Source: Streptomyces cirratus (GTDB lineage Bacteria; Actinomycetota; Actinomycetes; Streptomycetales; Streptomycetaceae). From it: DNA of 64,000 nucleotides. The DNA lies in contig NZ_BMVP01000004.1 of NCBI RefSeq assembly GCF_014650775.1, forward strand, positions 538,372 through 602,371. The letters are read 5' to 3'. Of this stretch, positions 51,813-60,536 are shown piece after piece (within the stretch, counting starts at the first letter, position 1; each line of letters starts with the position of its first letter). Made by a program: the position numbers and the translations under genes. Under the pieces are notes generated by a model. The model was not told the DNA's origin. It did no database searches and saw only the letters and a program-made list of their open reading frames with translations.

Positions 51813-52829
51813 TTGGCAACGACGGAAAGCCGTCCCGCGTCGGCGCCCCCGCGGGACGCGGGCTCGACCGCCGCAGCGGACGTGCCCGCCCGCCGGATAT
51901 CGCCCCAGGCGCGCGGCATGCTGGCGCTGGCGGCGACCGTGGCGATCTGGGCCGCCTTCGCGCTCAGCGCGCGGGCCCTGAGCGCCTCCTCCCTGCTGCC
52001 CGCGGACGCGGCGCTGCTGCGTTTCGGCGTACCCGTCGTGGTGCTGGCGCCCGCGCTCTGGCGCCGCCGCCGCGGCATCGCCGCCGTCCGGCCGGCCACC
52101 GCGGCGAAGATCATCTGTGGCGCCGGGGTCCCGTTCTTCCTCGCGGCGATGTACGGCGGGTCCCTGACTTCGGCCGCGTTCGTGGGCTCCCTGATACCCG
52201 GGATGGTCCCGCTGTTCGTCTCCGCGCTCATGGCCGCGGGCGGGCGCGGTGCGCCGCGCGGCACGCAGGCGGCGGGGCTCGCCCTGATCGCGGCGGGGGT
52301 CCTCGCCCTCGTGTGGCGCTACGTGGTTCCGGTGGACACCGGCGTGCTGGCGGGAGCCGGCGTGCTGCTGCTGGCCAGCGGACTGTGGGCGCTGTACACG
52401 GTGGGGCTCAAGGAGGTCGCCCTCGATCCGGTCGGGTCGATCGGGCTGCTGTGCGTGCCGTCGTTCGCGCTGATGGCGCTGCTGGTGCTGACCGGAGTGC
52501 TGCCCACCGGTCTGGCCTCGGCGGCGGCCGCCGACGTCGCCCTTTTCCTGGTGGTGCAGGGGCTCGGGGTCGGGCTGTGCGCGGGCCTGCTCTACGCGTT
52601 CGCGATCCGGCGCCTGGGCGCCGAGCGCAGCTCCGTGTTCGGGAGCCTCAGCCCGGTCGCCGTGGTGCTGCTCGCCGTTCCCCTGCTGCACGAGTCGCCG
52701 ACGCCGAGCGTGCTGGTCGGCGTGCCCGTGATCACCGCCGGCGTGGTGCTCGCCAACCGGCGCCGGGCCGCCGGCGCCACCGCCACCGCCACTGTCCCCA
52801 CCGCCACCGCTGACCGAAAGGTGCCGTAG
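51813..52829 (+). CDS. EamA/DMT family transporter next to Lrp regulator
   Basis: A 338-residue ten-helix transporter of the EamA family: a 30-residue Ala/Pro head, then MLALAATVAIWAAFALSARA, AAKIICGAGVPFFLAAMYGG, SAAFVGSLIPGMVPLFVSAL, and a final SPVAVVLLAVPLLHE repeat-two signature. I take TTG 51813 as the start because GGAGGAA sits nine bases upstream. The aminotransferase ATG directly follows its stop, so both proteins are made from one message. Likely role: export of an amino acid. Confidence 0.86.
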   Translation: MATTESRPASAPPRDAGSTAAADVPARRISPQARGMLALAATVAIWAAFALSARALSASSLLPADAALLRFGVPVVVLAPALWRRRRGIAAVRPATAAKIICGAGVPFFLAAMYGGSLTSAAFVGSLIPGMVPLFVSALMAAGGRGAPRGTQAAGLALIAAGVLALVWRYVVPVDTGVLAGAGVLLLASGLWALYTVGLKEVALDPVGSIGLLCVPSFALMALLVLTGVLPTGLASAAAADVALFLVVQGLGVGLCAGLLYAFAIRRLGAERSSVFGSLSPVAVVLLAVPLLHESPTPSVLVGVPVITAGVVLANRRRAAGATATATVPTATADRKVP

Positions 52830-54026
52830 ATGCTCGAGCTGCTCCTCCCGCCGCCCGTCGACCCCCTGTGGGACCTGACCGAGGCGTTCGGGGCCGACAC
52901 GCGGCCCGAGCGGCTGAACCTCGTCCTCGGCGTGTACCGCGACGAGAGCGGCGCCACGCCGGTCATGGCGGCCGTCCGCGAAGCCGAGATACGCCTGGCG
53001 GAACGTTCCGCCTCGAAGGAGTACCGCGGCCTCTCCGGCAATCTCGCCTTCAACCGCGCGATGCTGTCGATGGTCCTCGGCCCGGACGGCCCGGACGGCC
53101 CGGCCGAGCGGGCCGTGGCGGTCCAGACCGTGGCCGGGAGTGGTGCCCTGCGCCTGCTGGCCGACCTGATCTGCCGGACCCGGCCGGGCACGACGGTGTG
53201 GATCAGCGACCCCGCCTACGTCAACCACCGGCCCATCATGGAGGCGGCGGGCCTGACGGTGCGCACGTACCGCTGGCTGGACCAGGAGGGCATGCTGCAG
53301 GACCTGGCCGGGGCGCGCCGGGACGACGTGGTGCTCCTCCAGGGCTGCTGCCACAACCCGACCGGGGTCGACCCGGCGCCCGACGCCTGGGAGGCGCTGG
53401 CGGAGATGGCCGTGCGCGACGGCTGGGTGCCGTTCGTCGACCTGGCCTACCACGGGCTCGGCGACGGCCTCGACGCGGACCTGGCGGCGACGCGGATGCT
53501 GGCGCAGCGGGTGCCGGAGGTGCTCCTCGCCATCAGCTGCTCGAAGAACTTCGGCCTCTACAGCGACCGCACCGGCTGCGCCGTCGTCATCGGGGCGTCC
53601 CGGGCGTCGCTGCGGCACGCGGAGACGGCCCTGCAGAACGCGGCCCGCACCCAGTACTCGATGCCGCCGGAGCACGGGGCGGCGGTCGTGACGGCCGTCT
53701 GGGAGGATGCCGGGCTCCAGGCTTCCTGGCGGGCGGAGCTGGACGCCATGCGCCACCGGATCTCGGCCAACCGTACGGCCCTGGTGGAGCAGCTGGCCGC
53801 GCTCGGGCGAGGCGCGGAGGCGGACGTGCTGGCGCGGCAGAAGGGGATGTTCTCGATGCTGCCGCTGTCGCCCGAGCAGATGCTCCGGCTGCGCGGGCGG
53901 TTCGCCGTCTACGGGACGACCGCGGGCCGGGTGAACATCGCGGGGATCGGGCTCGACCGGATTCCGTGCCTCGCACGGGGCATCGCGGGGGTGCTGGAGG
54001 AGCGGGTGCCGGCGCTGGTCCGGTAG
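52830..54026 (+). CDS. Class I aspartate/aromatic aminotransferase
   Basis: A 398-residue PLP enzyme of the AspC/TyrB subgroup (class Ia). The PLP lysine is K239 in ISCSKNFGLYSDRTG. Other residues: NLVLGVYRDESGATPV, the cofactor-ring segment SGALRLLADL, CCHNPTGVDPAPDAWEAL and the carboxylate arginine in GRVNIAGI. The ATG follows the exporter stop with no spacer. With the exporter and Lrp regulator it forms a small unit that converts and exports an amino acid; donor and acceptor are not known. Confidence 0.9.
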   Translation: MLELLLPPPVDPLWDLTEAFGADTRPERLNLVLGVYRDESGATPVMAAVREAEIRLAERSASKEYRGLSGNLAFNRAMLSMVLGPDGPDGPAERAVAVQTVAGSGALRLLADLICRTRPGTTVWISDPAYVNHRPIMEAAGLTVRTYRWLDQEGMLQDLAGARRDDVVLLQGCCHNPTGVDPAPDAWEALAEMAVRDGWVPFVDLAYHGLGDGLDADLAATRMLAQRVPEVLLAISCSKNFGLYSDRTGCAVVIGASRASLRHAETALQNAARTQYSMPPEHGAAVVTAVWEDAGLQASWRAELDAMRHRISANRTALVEQLAALGRGAEADVLARQKGMFSMLPLSPEQMLRLRGRFAVYGTTAGRVNIAGIGLDRIPCLARGIAGVLEERVPALVR

Positions 54027-54151
54027 CGCCGGAGGAGGCCCTCCCTCCTTCGGCCGTCATCCCACCGGGTGCGCAGCGGATGCCTCCCGGCGCTCGGCGG
54101 GCCAGGCTGCGGTGACGGGCAAGCCATCACCGCACAGACGAGGACCGAGCC

Positions 54152-54502
54152 ATGTCCCACCTCCGGCGTATCGGCGTCATCACCGGGGCGGCGCTGCTGC
54201 TCACGGCCACGGCCACGGCCTGCTCGGCCGGCAGGACCACTGTCGGCAGCCTCAGCTTCCGCGCCCAGGACGGCCCGGTGGAGGTCACCTATTTGAACAC
54301 CCCCGTCCAGGGCTGCCACAGGATCGGTCTCCCGCGCGGGGCCGCGCACGTGGACAACAACACCCTGGTCGACGTCATCCTGTACCGGACGCCGGAGTGC
54401 CAGAAGACGGACAAGGCCGGCGGGGTCTACGTTCCGACGTCCACCTCGGACGTGACCGCCCCCGGCAGCCTGCCGTGGCGCAGTTTCAGCGTCGTCCACT
54501 GA
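54152..54502 (+). CDS. Small lipoprotein
   Basis: A 116-residue precursor: RRIGVITGAALLLTATATAC gives a signal peptide ending in a lipobox cysteine, followed by SAGRTTVGSLSFRAQDGPVE. The mature part holds two more cysteines (QGCHRIGLP and PECQK) that could form a disulfide, and ends in FSVVH. It resembles small extracytoplasmic proteins of Streptomyces with no assigned role. Confidence 0.72.
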   Translation: MSHLRRIGVITGAALLLTATATACSAGRTTVGSLSFRAQDGPVEVTYLNTPVQGCHRIGLPRGAAHVDNNTLVDVILYRTPECQKTDKAGGVYVPTSTSDVTAPGSLPWRSFSVVH

Positions 54503-54522
54503 CCGGCCGCGGTGGCGGTACG

Positions 54523-54557
54523 CGGAAGGGCCCGCCCTGGCCGGGCGGGCCCTTCCG
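54523..54557. terminator. 15-bp hairpin terminator between lipoprotein and GAPDH genes
   Basis: CGGAAGGGCCCGCCC pairs exactly with GGGCGGGCCCTTCCG around a five-base loop, between two converging genes. Confidence 0.88.
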
Positions 54558-54572
54558 GTAAGCCGTCTGCGG

Positions 54573-56018
54573 TCAGACCGCCGGGGCCGGGTAGGTCGGG
54601 TACTCCACCCCGGAGACGTGCTGGACGACGCGGATGACCTGGCAGGAGTAGCCGAACTCGTTGTCGTACCAGAGGTACAGGATCGCGTTGTCGCCGTCGA
54701 CCTTCGTCGCGCCCGCGTCGACGATCGAGGAGTGGCGCGAGCCGACGAAGTCCATGGAGACGGCGTCCGGCGCGGTCGTGAAGTCGATCTGGCGCTTCAG
54801 CGGCGAGTGCAGCGAAACGTCACGGAGGTAGTCGAGGACCTCTTCGCGGGTGGTCTCGCGGCCCAGGCGCAGGCTGAGGATGGCGATCGAGACGTCCGGG
54901 ACGGGGACGCGGATCGAGCTGCCGGTGATCGGCGCCTTGAGGTCGGGCAGCGCCTTGGCGACGGCGGAGGCCGCACCGGTCTCGGTGATCACCATGTTCA
55001 GCGGCGCGGAACGGCCGCGGCGGTCGGCCTTGTGGTAGTTGTCCAGCAGGTTCTGGTCGTTCGTGAACGAGTGGACGGTCTCCACGTGGCCGCGCAGCAC
55101 GCCGTACTCGTCGTCCATCGCCTTGAGCGGCGGGACGATCGCGTTGGTGGTGCAGGAGGCGCAGGACAGGATCTGCTCGTCCGGCTTGATCGTGTCGTGG
55201 TTGACGCCGTGCACGATGTTCGGGACGTCGCCCTTGCCCGGGGCGGTCAGGACGACCTTGTCGATACCGGGGCGCAGGTGCTTGGACAGCCCCTCGCGGT
55301 CGCGCCACTTACCGGTGTTGTCGATGAGGATGGCGTCCTTGATGCCGTACGCCGTGTAGTCGACCTCGGACGGGTCGTTGGCGTAGATCACCTTGATGGT
55401 GTTGCCGTTGGCGACGATCGTGCTGTTCGCCTCGTCCACGGTGATGGTGCCCTGGAACTGGCCGTGGATGGAGTCGCGGCGCAGCAGCGAGGCGCGCTTG
55501 ACGAGGTCCTGCTCACCGCCGCCGCGGACGACGATGGCGCGCAGCCGCAGGCCGTTGCCGGAGCCGGCCTTCTCGATGAGCAGGCGGGCGACGAGGCGGC
55601 CGATGCGGCCGAAGCCGTAGAGGACGACGTCGCGCCCCGCGCCGCGCTCGATCTTGTTGGCGCCGGTGGCACCGGCGACGGCCTCGGCGGTGAACGCCTC
55701 CACCGACAGGCCGCGGTCGTCGGCCTTGTAGTTGGCGGCGAGCATGCCGATGTCGATCTGGGAGGGGCCGAGATCCAGCGCGGAAAGGGCCTGGAGGAAC
55801 GGCAGCGTCTCGGTGACCGAGAGCTCCTCGCCGTCGATCTGCCGGGCGAAGCGGTGGGTCTTGAGGATGCTGACCACCGACTTGTTCACCAAGGAGCGGC
55901 TGTGGAGGAGGACGGTGACGTCCAGCTCCCGGTGCAGCTTCCCGATGATCGGGATCATCGACTCCGCGATTTCCTCGCGGTTCTTCCAGTGGGTGAACGA
56001 GTCGTCGTTGACAGTCAC
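54573..56018 (-). CDS. gap: Long-form glyceraldehyde-3-phosphate dehydrogenase
   Basis: A 481-residue GAPDH, about 145 residues longer than the standard enzyme. The extra N-terminal part (residues 1-125) is helical and has no motif I recognise. The dehydrogenase part begins VVLYGFGRIGRLVARLLIEK; the catalytic cysteine is C289 in SCASCTTNAIVPPL; and WYDNEFGYSCQVIRVV is the C-terminal family signature. This long type occurs in Streptomyces beside the normal gene. It could be NAD- or NADP-dependent and serve glycolysis or gluconeogenesis. The start is GTG 56018. Confidence 0.92.
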   Translation of the reverse strand: MTVNDDSFTHWKNREEIAESMIPIIGKLHRELDVTVLLHSRSLVNKSVVSILKTHRFARQIDGEELSVTETLPFLQALSALDLGPSQIDIGMLAANYKADDRGLSVEAFTAEAVAGATGANKIERGAGRDVVLYGFGRIGRLVARLLIEKAGSGNGLRLRAIVVRGGGEQDLVKRASLLRRDSIHGQFQGTITVDEANSTIVANGNTIKVIYANDPSEVDYTAYGIKDAILIDNTGKWRDREGLSKHLRPGIDKVVLTAPGKGDVPNIVHGVNHDTIKPDEQILSCASCTTNAIVPPLKAMDDEYGVLRGHVETVHSFTNDQNLLDNYHKADRRGRSAPLNMVITETGAASAVAKALPDLKAPITGSSIRVPVPDVSIAILSLRLGRETTREEVLDYLRDVSLHSPLKRQIDFTTAPDAVSMDFVGSRHSSIVDAGATKVDGDNAILYLWYDNEFGYSCQVIRVVQHVSGVEYPTYPAPAV

Positions 56019-56093
56019 AGGTTTATCTTTCGAGCTAGGCGGCGCTCAGATGCTAACCCACCACCCGTTCGGGCCTTCGAACGGCCCCCTCCC

Positions 56094-56426
56094 TCAGCGG
56101 GGAGGGCCGGCGTAGTAGCGACGGCAGGCGCGGAGCATGCCCTCGGCGGAGAGGGTGAACACGTCCACGAATTCCCGCTGCTGGGGGGCGAGGCGGCCCA
56201 TCGCCACCACGCAGTCCCCGTCGGCGACGATCCGGGTGATGTGGTGGCGGGCCCCGAGTGCGGGGCGCTCCAGTTCGGCGACACCGAGCAGGCCCGCGTG
56301 CAGGAGCGAGCCGTAGCCGTCGAGGTCGCCCGAGTCGAGGTAGTGGTAGGCCAGACGCACGTGGTCGACTCCGGAGTCGGTGACCACGGGGCTCGGCGGA
56401 ACCCGCCCGGCGTGCCGACTGTTCAT
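56094..56426 (-). CDS. NTF2/SnoaL-like small protein
   Basis: A 110-residue protein with an NTF2-like cone fold pattern: HVRLAYHYLDSGDLDGYGSL at the start, HHITRIVADGDCVVAMGRL in the sheet, and FVDVFTLSAEGMLRACRRYY at the end. SnoaL-like proteins include polyketide cyclases and many binding proteins. ATG 56426 has AAGGA eight bases upstream. It stands at the edge of the biosynthetic region, divergent from the SARP gene, and may belong to that cluster. Confidence 0.78.
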   Translation of the reverse strand: MNSRHAGRVPPSPVVTDSGVDHVRLAYHYLDSGDLDGYGSLLHAGLLGVAELERPALGARHHITRIVADGDCVVAMGRLAPQQREFVDVFTLSAEGMLRACRRYYAGPPR

Positions 56427-56503
56427 CTGGGAAGTCCTTTCGACCTGCCGCACCCCGTCCGGGCGGCGGCAAGTACACCGTGCGCCGGGTCCGCAACCCG
56501 GGG

Positions 56504-56525
56504 CTATCGCCGCCCTATCACCGCG
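56504..56525. promoter_or_regulatory. 11-bp direct-repeat motif upstream of SARP gene
   Basis: CTATCGCCGCC followed at exactly 11 bp by CTATCACCGCG. SARP regulators bind direct repeats with 11-bp or 22-bp spacing. The same 22-bp motif (18 of 22 identical) is found at 60332-60353. It lies about 180 bp before the SARP start and about 80 bp before the SnoaL-like gene. Confidence 0.55.
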
Positions 56526-56706
56526 CCCGCCGGCCCGGCCGCGCGCATCGCGGGAGCCGCACGGGACGGGCGGCGGTGCGTGAGCGGCACCTCACCCTCG
56601 GTTTACGATCACGCAATCTCCACACCATGGACAACCGTAGAGGTGTTCGGGGAGACTGACCCTCCCGCTCCACCGTTCCTCTGGCATTTCCCCAGCTGGG
56701 AGACTC

Positions 56707-59700
56707 ATGTCCGTTTCGCCCGGCGGCGCTGCCGACACCCTGGATGCGGTGGTTTTCCGGATCCTCGGCCCTTTACAGGTGGCCGGTCGGCTCGGGCCGG
56801 TGCGGATACCGCCGGGGCGGCAGGAAGTCATCCTCGCCGCGCTGCTGCTGGAGACGAACCGGGTGGTCAGCACCGACTACCTGGTGGACCTGATCTGGGA
56901 CGACGAGCCGCCGGACACGGCACGCACCCAGGTGCAGATCTGCGTGTCGCGGCTGCGCAAACTCTTCTCCAAGGCCGCGATCGCCGCCGCCATCACCACC
57001 CGGCCGCCCGGCTACGTCCTCAAGACCGAAGGCGACCTGGTGGACTCGGCGGTCTTCGCGCGCCGCGTCTCGGACGCACGGATCCTGAGCCGCCAGGGGG
57101 CGATGGCCGAGGCGGCCGAACTCCTGCGACTGGCTGGTGAGTTGTGGCAGGGCGACTGTCTGAGCGGGGTGTCGAGCGAGACGCTGCGCAGCAAGGCGCT
57201 GCAACTGGACGAGGAACGGCTGACGGCGGCCGAGACCCGGATCGACTTGGAACTGGCCCTGGGCCGGCACCACCAGCTGGTAGGCGAGATCCAGCTGCTG
57301 GTACGGGTGCACCCGCTGCGGGAGCGCCTGCGCGGGCAGTTGATGCTGGCGCTGTACCGCTCGGGACGCCAGGCGGAGGCCCTGGAGAGCTACCGGGTGG
57401 GGCGCGAGCTGCTGGTGGAGGAACTCGGGCTGGAGCCGGGGGCGGAGCTGCGCCGCCTGGAGTCCGCGATCCTGTCGGGCGAGGTCCCGCCGGTCTTGCC
57501 GGCCGGGACGGGCGGCGGGTACGGGTCCGCACCCGCGGGTCGCAGCGCGGCCGGTGGCGGCGACGGTGGGCGTGCGACCGCCTCCGGGGCGGCGACCGGC
57601 CGCTCCGGGGCGCAGGCGCAGGGCGGCGAGGCGACGCACGACGTCGCCTCCGGCGGCCCGGCCGTCGGCTCCGGTACGGCGGCTTACGACTCCGGTACGG
57701 CGGCCGGCGGCTTAGGGGCGTCCGACGCCGGCTCCGGTACGGCGGCCGGCGGCTTCGGGGCGCCGGCCGGCGGCGGGGAGAGACCCGACGGCCGCGCTTC
57801 CGCTCCCGTCGCCGGCGCACCGGCCGGCGGGTCCCCGTACCGCGAGGAAGTCCCCCGGCAACTGCCTGCCGACACCTCGGACTTCGTGGGCGACGAGGAA
57901 CAGATCGTCCACATCGAGCAGACCCTGCTGGGCGGGGGCGGCCACCGCGCGGTCGGCCTGGCCGTCATCGTCGGCAAGCCCGGCACCGGCAAGTCCACAC
58001 TGGCCACCCACATCGCGCACCGCCTCAGCGAAACCGGCTTCCCCGACGGGCAGTTGTACTGCGACCTGCGCGGCACCGGCACCCCGGCAACCTCCACCGA
58101 GGTCCTCGGCCGGTTCCTGCGGGCACTCGGCATCCCCGGGCCGGTGATCCCCGACTCGCAGGACGAGCGGGCCGAGATGTACCGGACCCTGCTCGCCTCG
58201 CGCCGCGTCCTGGTCGTGCTCGACGACGCCGCGTCCGAGAGCCAGATCCGGCCGCTGCTGCCCGGCAGCAACCGGTGCGCCGTACTCGTCACCAGCCGGG
58301 TCCGGCTCACCGGCCTGCCCGGCGCCCACCGCGTCGAGCTGGACGTGATGAGCACCGGCCACGCCCTGGAACTGCTGGCCCGCGTCATCGGCGCCGACCG
58401 CGTGCGGTGTGAAGAGGTGGCGGCCGAGGCACTGGTGCGGACCGTCGGCGGGCTGCCGCTCGCGTTGCGGATCGTAGCGGCGCGGCTGGCGGCGCGCCCG
58501 CACTGGACGCTGGCGTCGATGGTGCACCGGCTCGCCAACGAGCGGCACCGCCTGGACGAGCTCACCCACGGCGAGATGACGATGCGCGCCAGCCTCTGCC
58601 TGACCCATGACGGGCTGGCTCAGGAAGACCGCCGACTGCTGCGACTGCTGAGCCTGGCGAAGGGGCCGACGCTGCCCGGCTGGCTGGCCGGCGCCCTGCT
58701 GGACGACCGCCGCCCCTTCCCCTCCGACCTGCTGGAGCCACTGGTCGACGTACAGATGCTGGACGTCGTCGGCGTCGAGTCCACGGGCGGGTTCCGCTAC
58801 CGCTTCCACGAGATCATCCGGGTCTTCGCGCGCGAGCAGCTCGCGGCGCACGACGAACCGGCGGCCCAGTCGCAGGCCCTCGCCAGGATGCTGGGCGGGT
58901 GGATGTCCTTGGCCGAGCAGGCCCACCGGCGCATCTACGGCGGCGACTTCACCGTCCTGCACGGCAGCGCGCCCCGCTGGGAGCCGCCGCAGAGCTGCGT
59001 GGACGAACTGCTGGTGGACCCGCTGGAGTGGCTCGACAGCGAGCAGGCGAATCTCGTCCAGGCCGTCGAGCACGCGGCCGAGCACGAGATGCACGAGCTG
59101 TGCTGGGACCTGGCGACGACCCTGACGACCCTGTTCGAGGGACGCGGCTACTTCGACGAGTGGGAACGCACGCATGGGCTCGCCCTGGCGGCGGTCCGGT
59201 CGGCCGGCAACACGCGGGGCACGGCGGCCCTGCTCAGCTCGCTCGGCGTGCTGTACCTCGGCCGCAGTCAGCTGGCGGAGTCCCACACCTCGCTGACCAC
59301 GGCGCTCGGGCTGTTCCGGGAACTGGACGACCGCCAGGGGCTGGCCCTGTGCCACCGCGACCTCGCGCTGTTGGAGCGGATGCGGGGCGACGAGGAGTCG
59401 GCCCTGACACTGTACGACCGGGCGCTGCGGGATTTCGACCGAGTCGGCGACGTGGTGGGCCGGGCCATCGTGCTGACGCAGAGCGCGCACATCTGGATGC
59501 GGCGAGGACAGGCGGCGACCGCCCAGAGCCGGCTGGACGAGGCCCTCGGGATCTACCGCTCGGTGGGCTACACGGGCGGTCAGGCCCGGACCCTTCGCCG
59601 GGCGGGGCAATTGCAGCAGGCCCAGGGTGAACACGAGGGCGCGGTGCGGACGTTCACCGAGGTGCTGGAGCTGTGCCGGGACAGCGGGGACGTGATCGGC

Positions 59701-60030
59701 GAGGGCCATCTGCTGCGGGACCTGGGTGCCGCGCACGCCGAGATGGGCCGGGGCGAGGCCGCGCGGGGCTTCTACGCCCAGGCGCTGTCGGTGCGGGAGC
59801 AGATCATGGACCAGGGAGGGGCCGCGGTCATCCGGCTGGACCTGGCCCGGCTGCTGGCGGCGAGCGGCGGGGCCGGCGAGCGATCGCGCTCGCGGGAACT
59901 GCTGGAGAGTGCCGTACGGGCCTTCCGGGAGCGGCGGATGCAGTCCGAACTCGCCGAGGCCGAGCGGATGCTGGGCACCCACGCGGTCGTGCTGCGCGCA
60001 CCGGCGACGGAGACCGTCGCCGGGGTCTGA
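56707..60030 (+). CDS. AfsR-like SARP regulator (BTAD, NB-ARC, TPR)
   Basis: A 1107-residue pathway regulator. Residues about 15-115 form the SARP winged-helix DNA-binding domain (FRILGPLQVAGRLGPVRIPP, TARTQVQICVSRLRKLF), followed by the bacterial transcriptional activation domain to about 262. Residues about 262-380 are a Gly/Ala-rich linker with near-exact 31-bp repeats. The NB-ARC ATPase has P-loop GKPGTGKST from G423, then VLVVLDDAASESQIRPLLPG and GGLPLALRIVAARL. TPR-like repeats fill the C-terminal third. It should activate the neighbouring biosynthetic genes, with ATP and TPR-bound ligand as inputs. ATG 56707 follows a weak ribosome site. Confidence 0.92.
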   Translation: MSVSPGGAADTLDAVVFRILGPLQVAGRLGPVRIPPGRQEVILAALLLETNRVVSTDYLVDLIWDDEPPDTARTQVQICVSRLRKLFSKAAIAAAITTRPPGYVLKTEGDLVDSAVFARRVSDARILSRQGAMAEAAELLRLAGELWQGDCLSGVSSETLRSKALQLDEERLTAAETRIDLELALGRHHQLVGEIQLLVRVHPLRERLRGQLMLALYRSGRQAEALESYRVGRELLVEELGLEPGAELRRLESAILSGEVPPVLPAGTGGGYGSAPAGRSAAGGGDGGRATASGAATGRSGAQAQGGEATHDVASGGPAVGSGTAAYDSGTAAGGLGASDAGSGTAAGGFGAPAGGGERPDGRASAPVAGAPAGGSPYREEVPRQLPADTSDFVGDEEQIVHIEQTLLGGGGHRAVGLAVIVGKPGTGKSTLATHIAHRLSETGFPDGQLYCDLRGTGTPATSTEVLGRFLRALGIPGPVIPDSQDERAEMYRTLLASRRVLVVLDDAASESQIRPLLPGSNRCAVLVTSRVRLTGLPGAHRVELDVMSTGHALELLARVIGADRVRCEEVAAEALVRTVGGLPLALRIVAARLAARPHWTLASMVHRLANERHRLDELTHGEMTMRASLCLTHDGLAQEDRRLLRLLSLAKGPTLPGWLAGALLDDRRPFPSDLLEPLVDVQMLDVVGVESTGGFRYRFHEIIRVFAREQLAAHDEPAAQSQALARMLGGWMSLAEQAHRRIYGGDFTVLHGSAPRWEPPQSCVDELLVDPLEWLDSEQANLVQAVEHAAEHEMHELCWDLATTLTTLFEGRGYFDEWERTHGLALAAVRSAGNTRGTAALLSSLGVLYLGRSQLAESHTSLTTALGLFRELDDRQGLALCHRDLALLERMRGDEESALTLYDRALRDFDRVGDVVGRAIVLTQSAHIWMRRGQAATAQSRLDEALGIYRSVGYTGGQARTLRRAGQLQQAQGEHEGAVRTFTEVLELCRDSGDVIGEGHLLRDLGAAHAEMGRGEAARGFYAQALSVREQIMDQGGAAVIRLDLARLLAASGGAGERSRSRELLESAVRAFRERRMQSELAEAERMLGTHAVVLRAPATETVAGV
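57669..57762 (+). repeat. In-frame repeats in the SARP linker
   Basis: CTCCGGTACGGCGGC occurs at 57669, 57690 and 57732, spaced by 21 and 42 bp. The last two copies extend to 31 bp with one mismatch. They encode SGTAAGG(L/F)GA-type units and keep the frame. Confidence 0.88.
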
Positions 60031-60054
60031 CGACCGCTTGCGTGGCGGGGCCGG

Positions 60055-60231
60055 TCAGTCCCACGGGTTGGTCTTGCCGGTCGCGGTGGGCGACGGCGTG
60101 GCCTGGGGGGCGGTGACACCGGTCGTAGCGGCGGGGGCGGTGTCGGCCTGGGCCACCTGGGTGCCGAGGGCGGCGGCTCCGGCGAGGGCGGCGGTCACCA
60201 GGGCGGCGCGGAGGGCGTGGGCGAGGGTCAT
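60055..60231 (-). CDS. 58-residue secreted peptide
   Basis: A 58-residue precursor: RAALVTAALAGAAALGTQVA signal peptide, probable cut after AQA, leaving about 29 residues rich in Thr/Ala/Pro (APAATTGVTAPQATPSPTAT) and ending NPWD. AAAGGA precedes the ATG. It converges on the SARP gene, 24 bp from its stop, and diverges from the XRE regulator. No cysteine is present. Such small exported peptides near regulators could act as signals, but that is speculation. Confidence 0.65.
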   Translation of the reverse strand: MTLAHALRAALVTAALAGAAALGTQVAQADTAPAATTGVTAPQATPSPTATGKTNPWD

Positions 60232-60536
60232 GTCGGTGTCCTTTCGTCGGTGCGCTCCGGCTGTCCGGGGCGCCTCGTTCTTTCTGGACACCAACGTAGG
60301 AACAGCGGGAATCCCCGGACCGGCCCCGCTCCTATCGCCGCGTTATCACGGCTCGCTCGGGCGACGCTCGGATCTCGCCGGCGGGATACCGGAGGCGATA
60401 GCGGCGGTCGCACGGTGGGCGGGGCCGTCGGCATCGGGATGCCTGGGTGATAGCGCGCTGCCGACGATGGGAACAGGAACCGGGCCGCGTCCGCTCAGGC
60501 CCCGCCGTTCCCCCACCGTCTTCGCCGGGAGCGCAC
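60232..60536. other. Divergent promoter region between peptide and XRE/P-loop genes
   Basis: A 305-bp gap with no coding frame I support. Besides the SARP-like motif at 60332-60353, it holds single reverse-oriented copies of the core (GGCGATAG at 60394 and GTGATAG at 60448). It must contain promoters in both directions. Confidence 0.55.
60332..60353. promoter_or_regulatory. Second copy of the SARP-type direct repeat
   Basis: CTATCGCCGCG then TTATCACGGCT, at the same 11-bp spacing as the motif at 56504. It is about 100 bp upstream of the secreted peptide and 184 bp upstream of the XRE gene, so either or both may be SARP targets. Confidence 0.55.
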
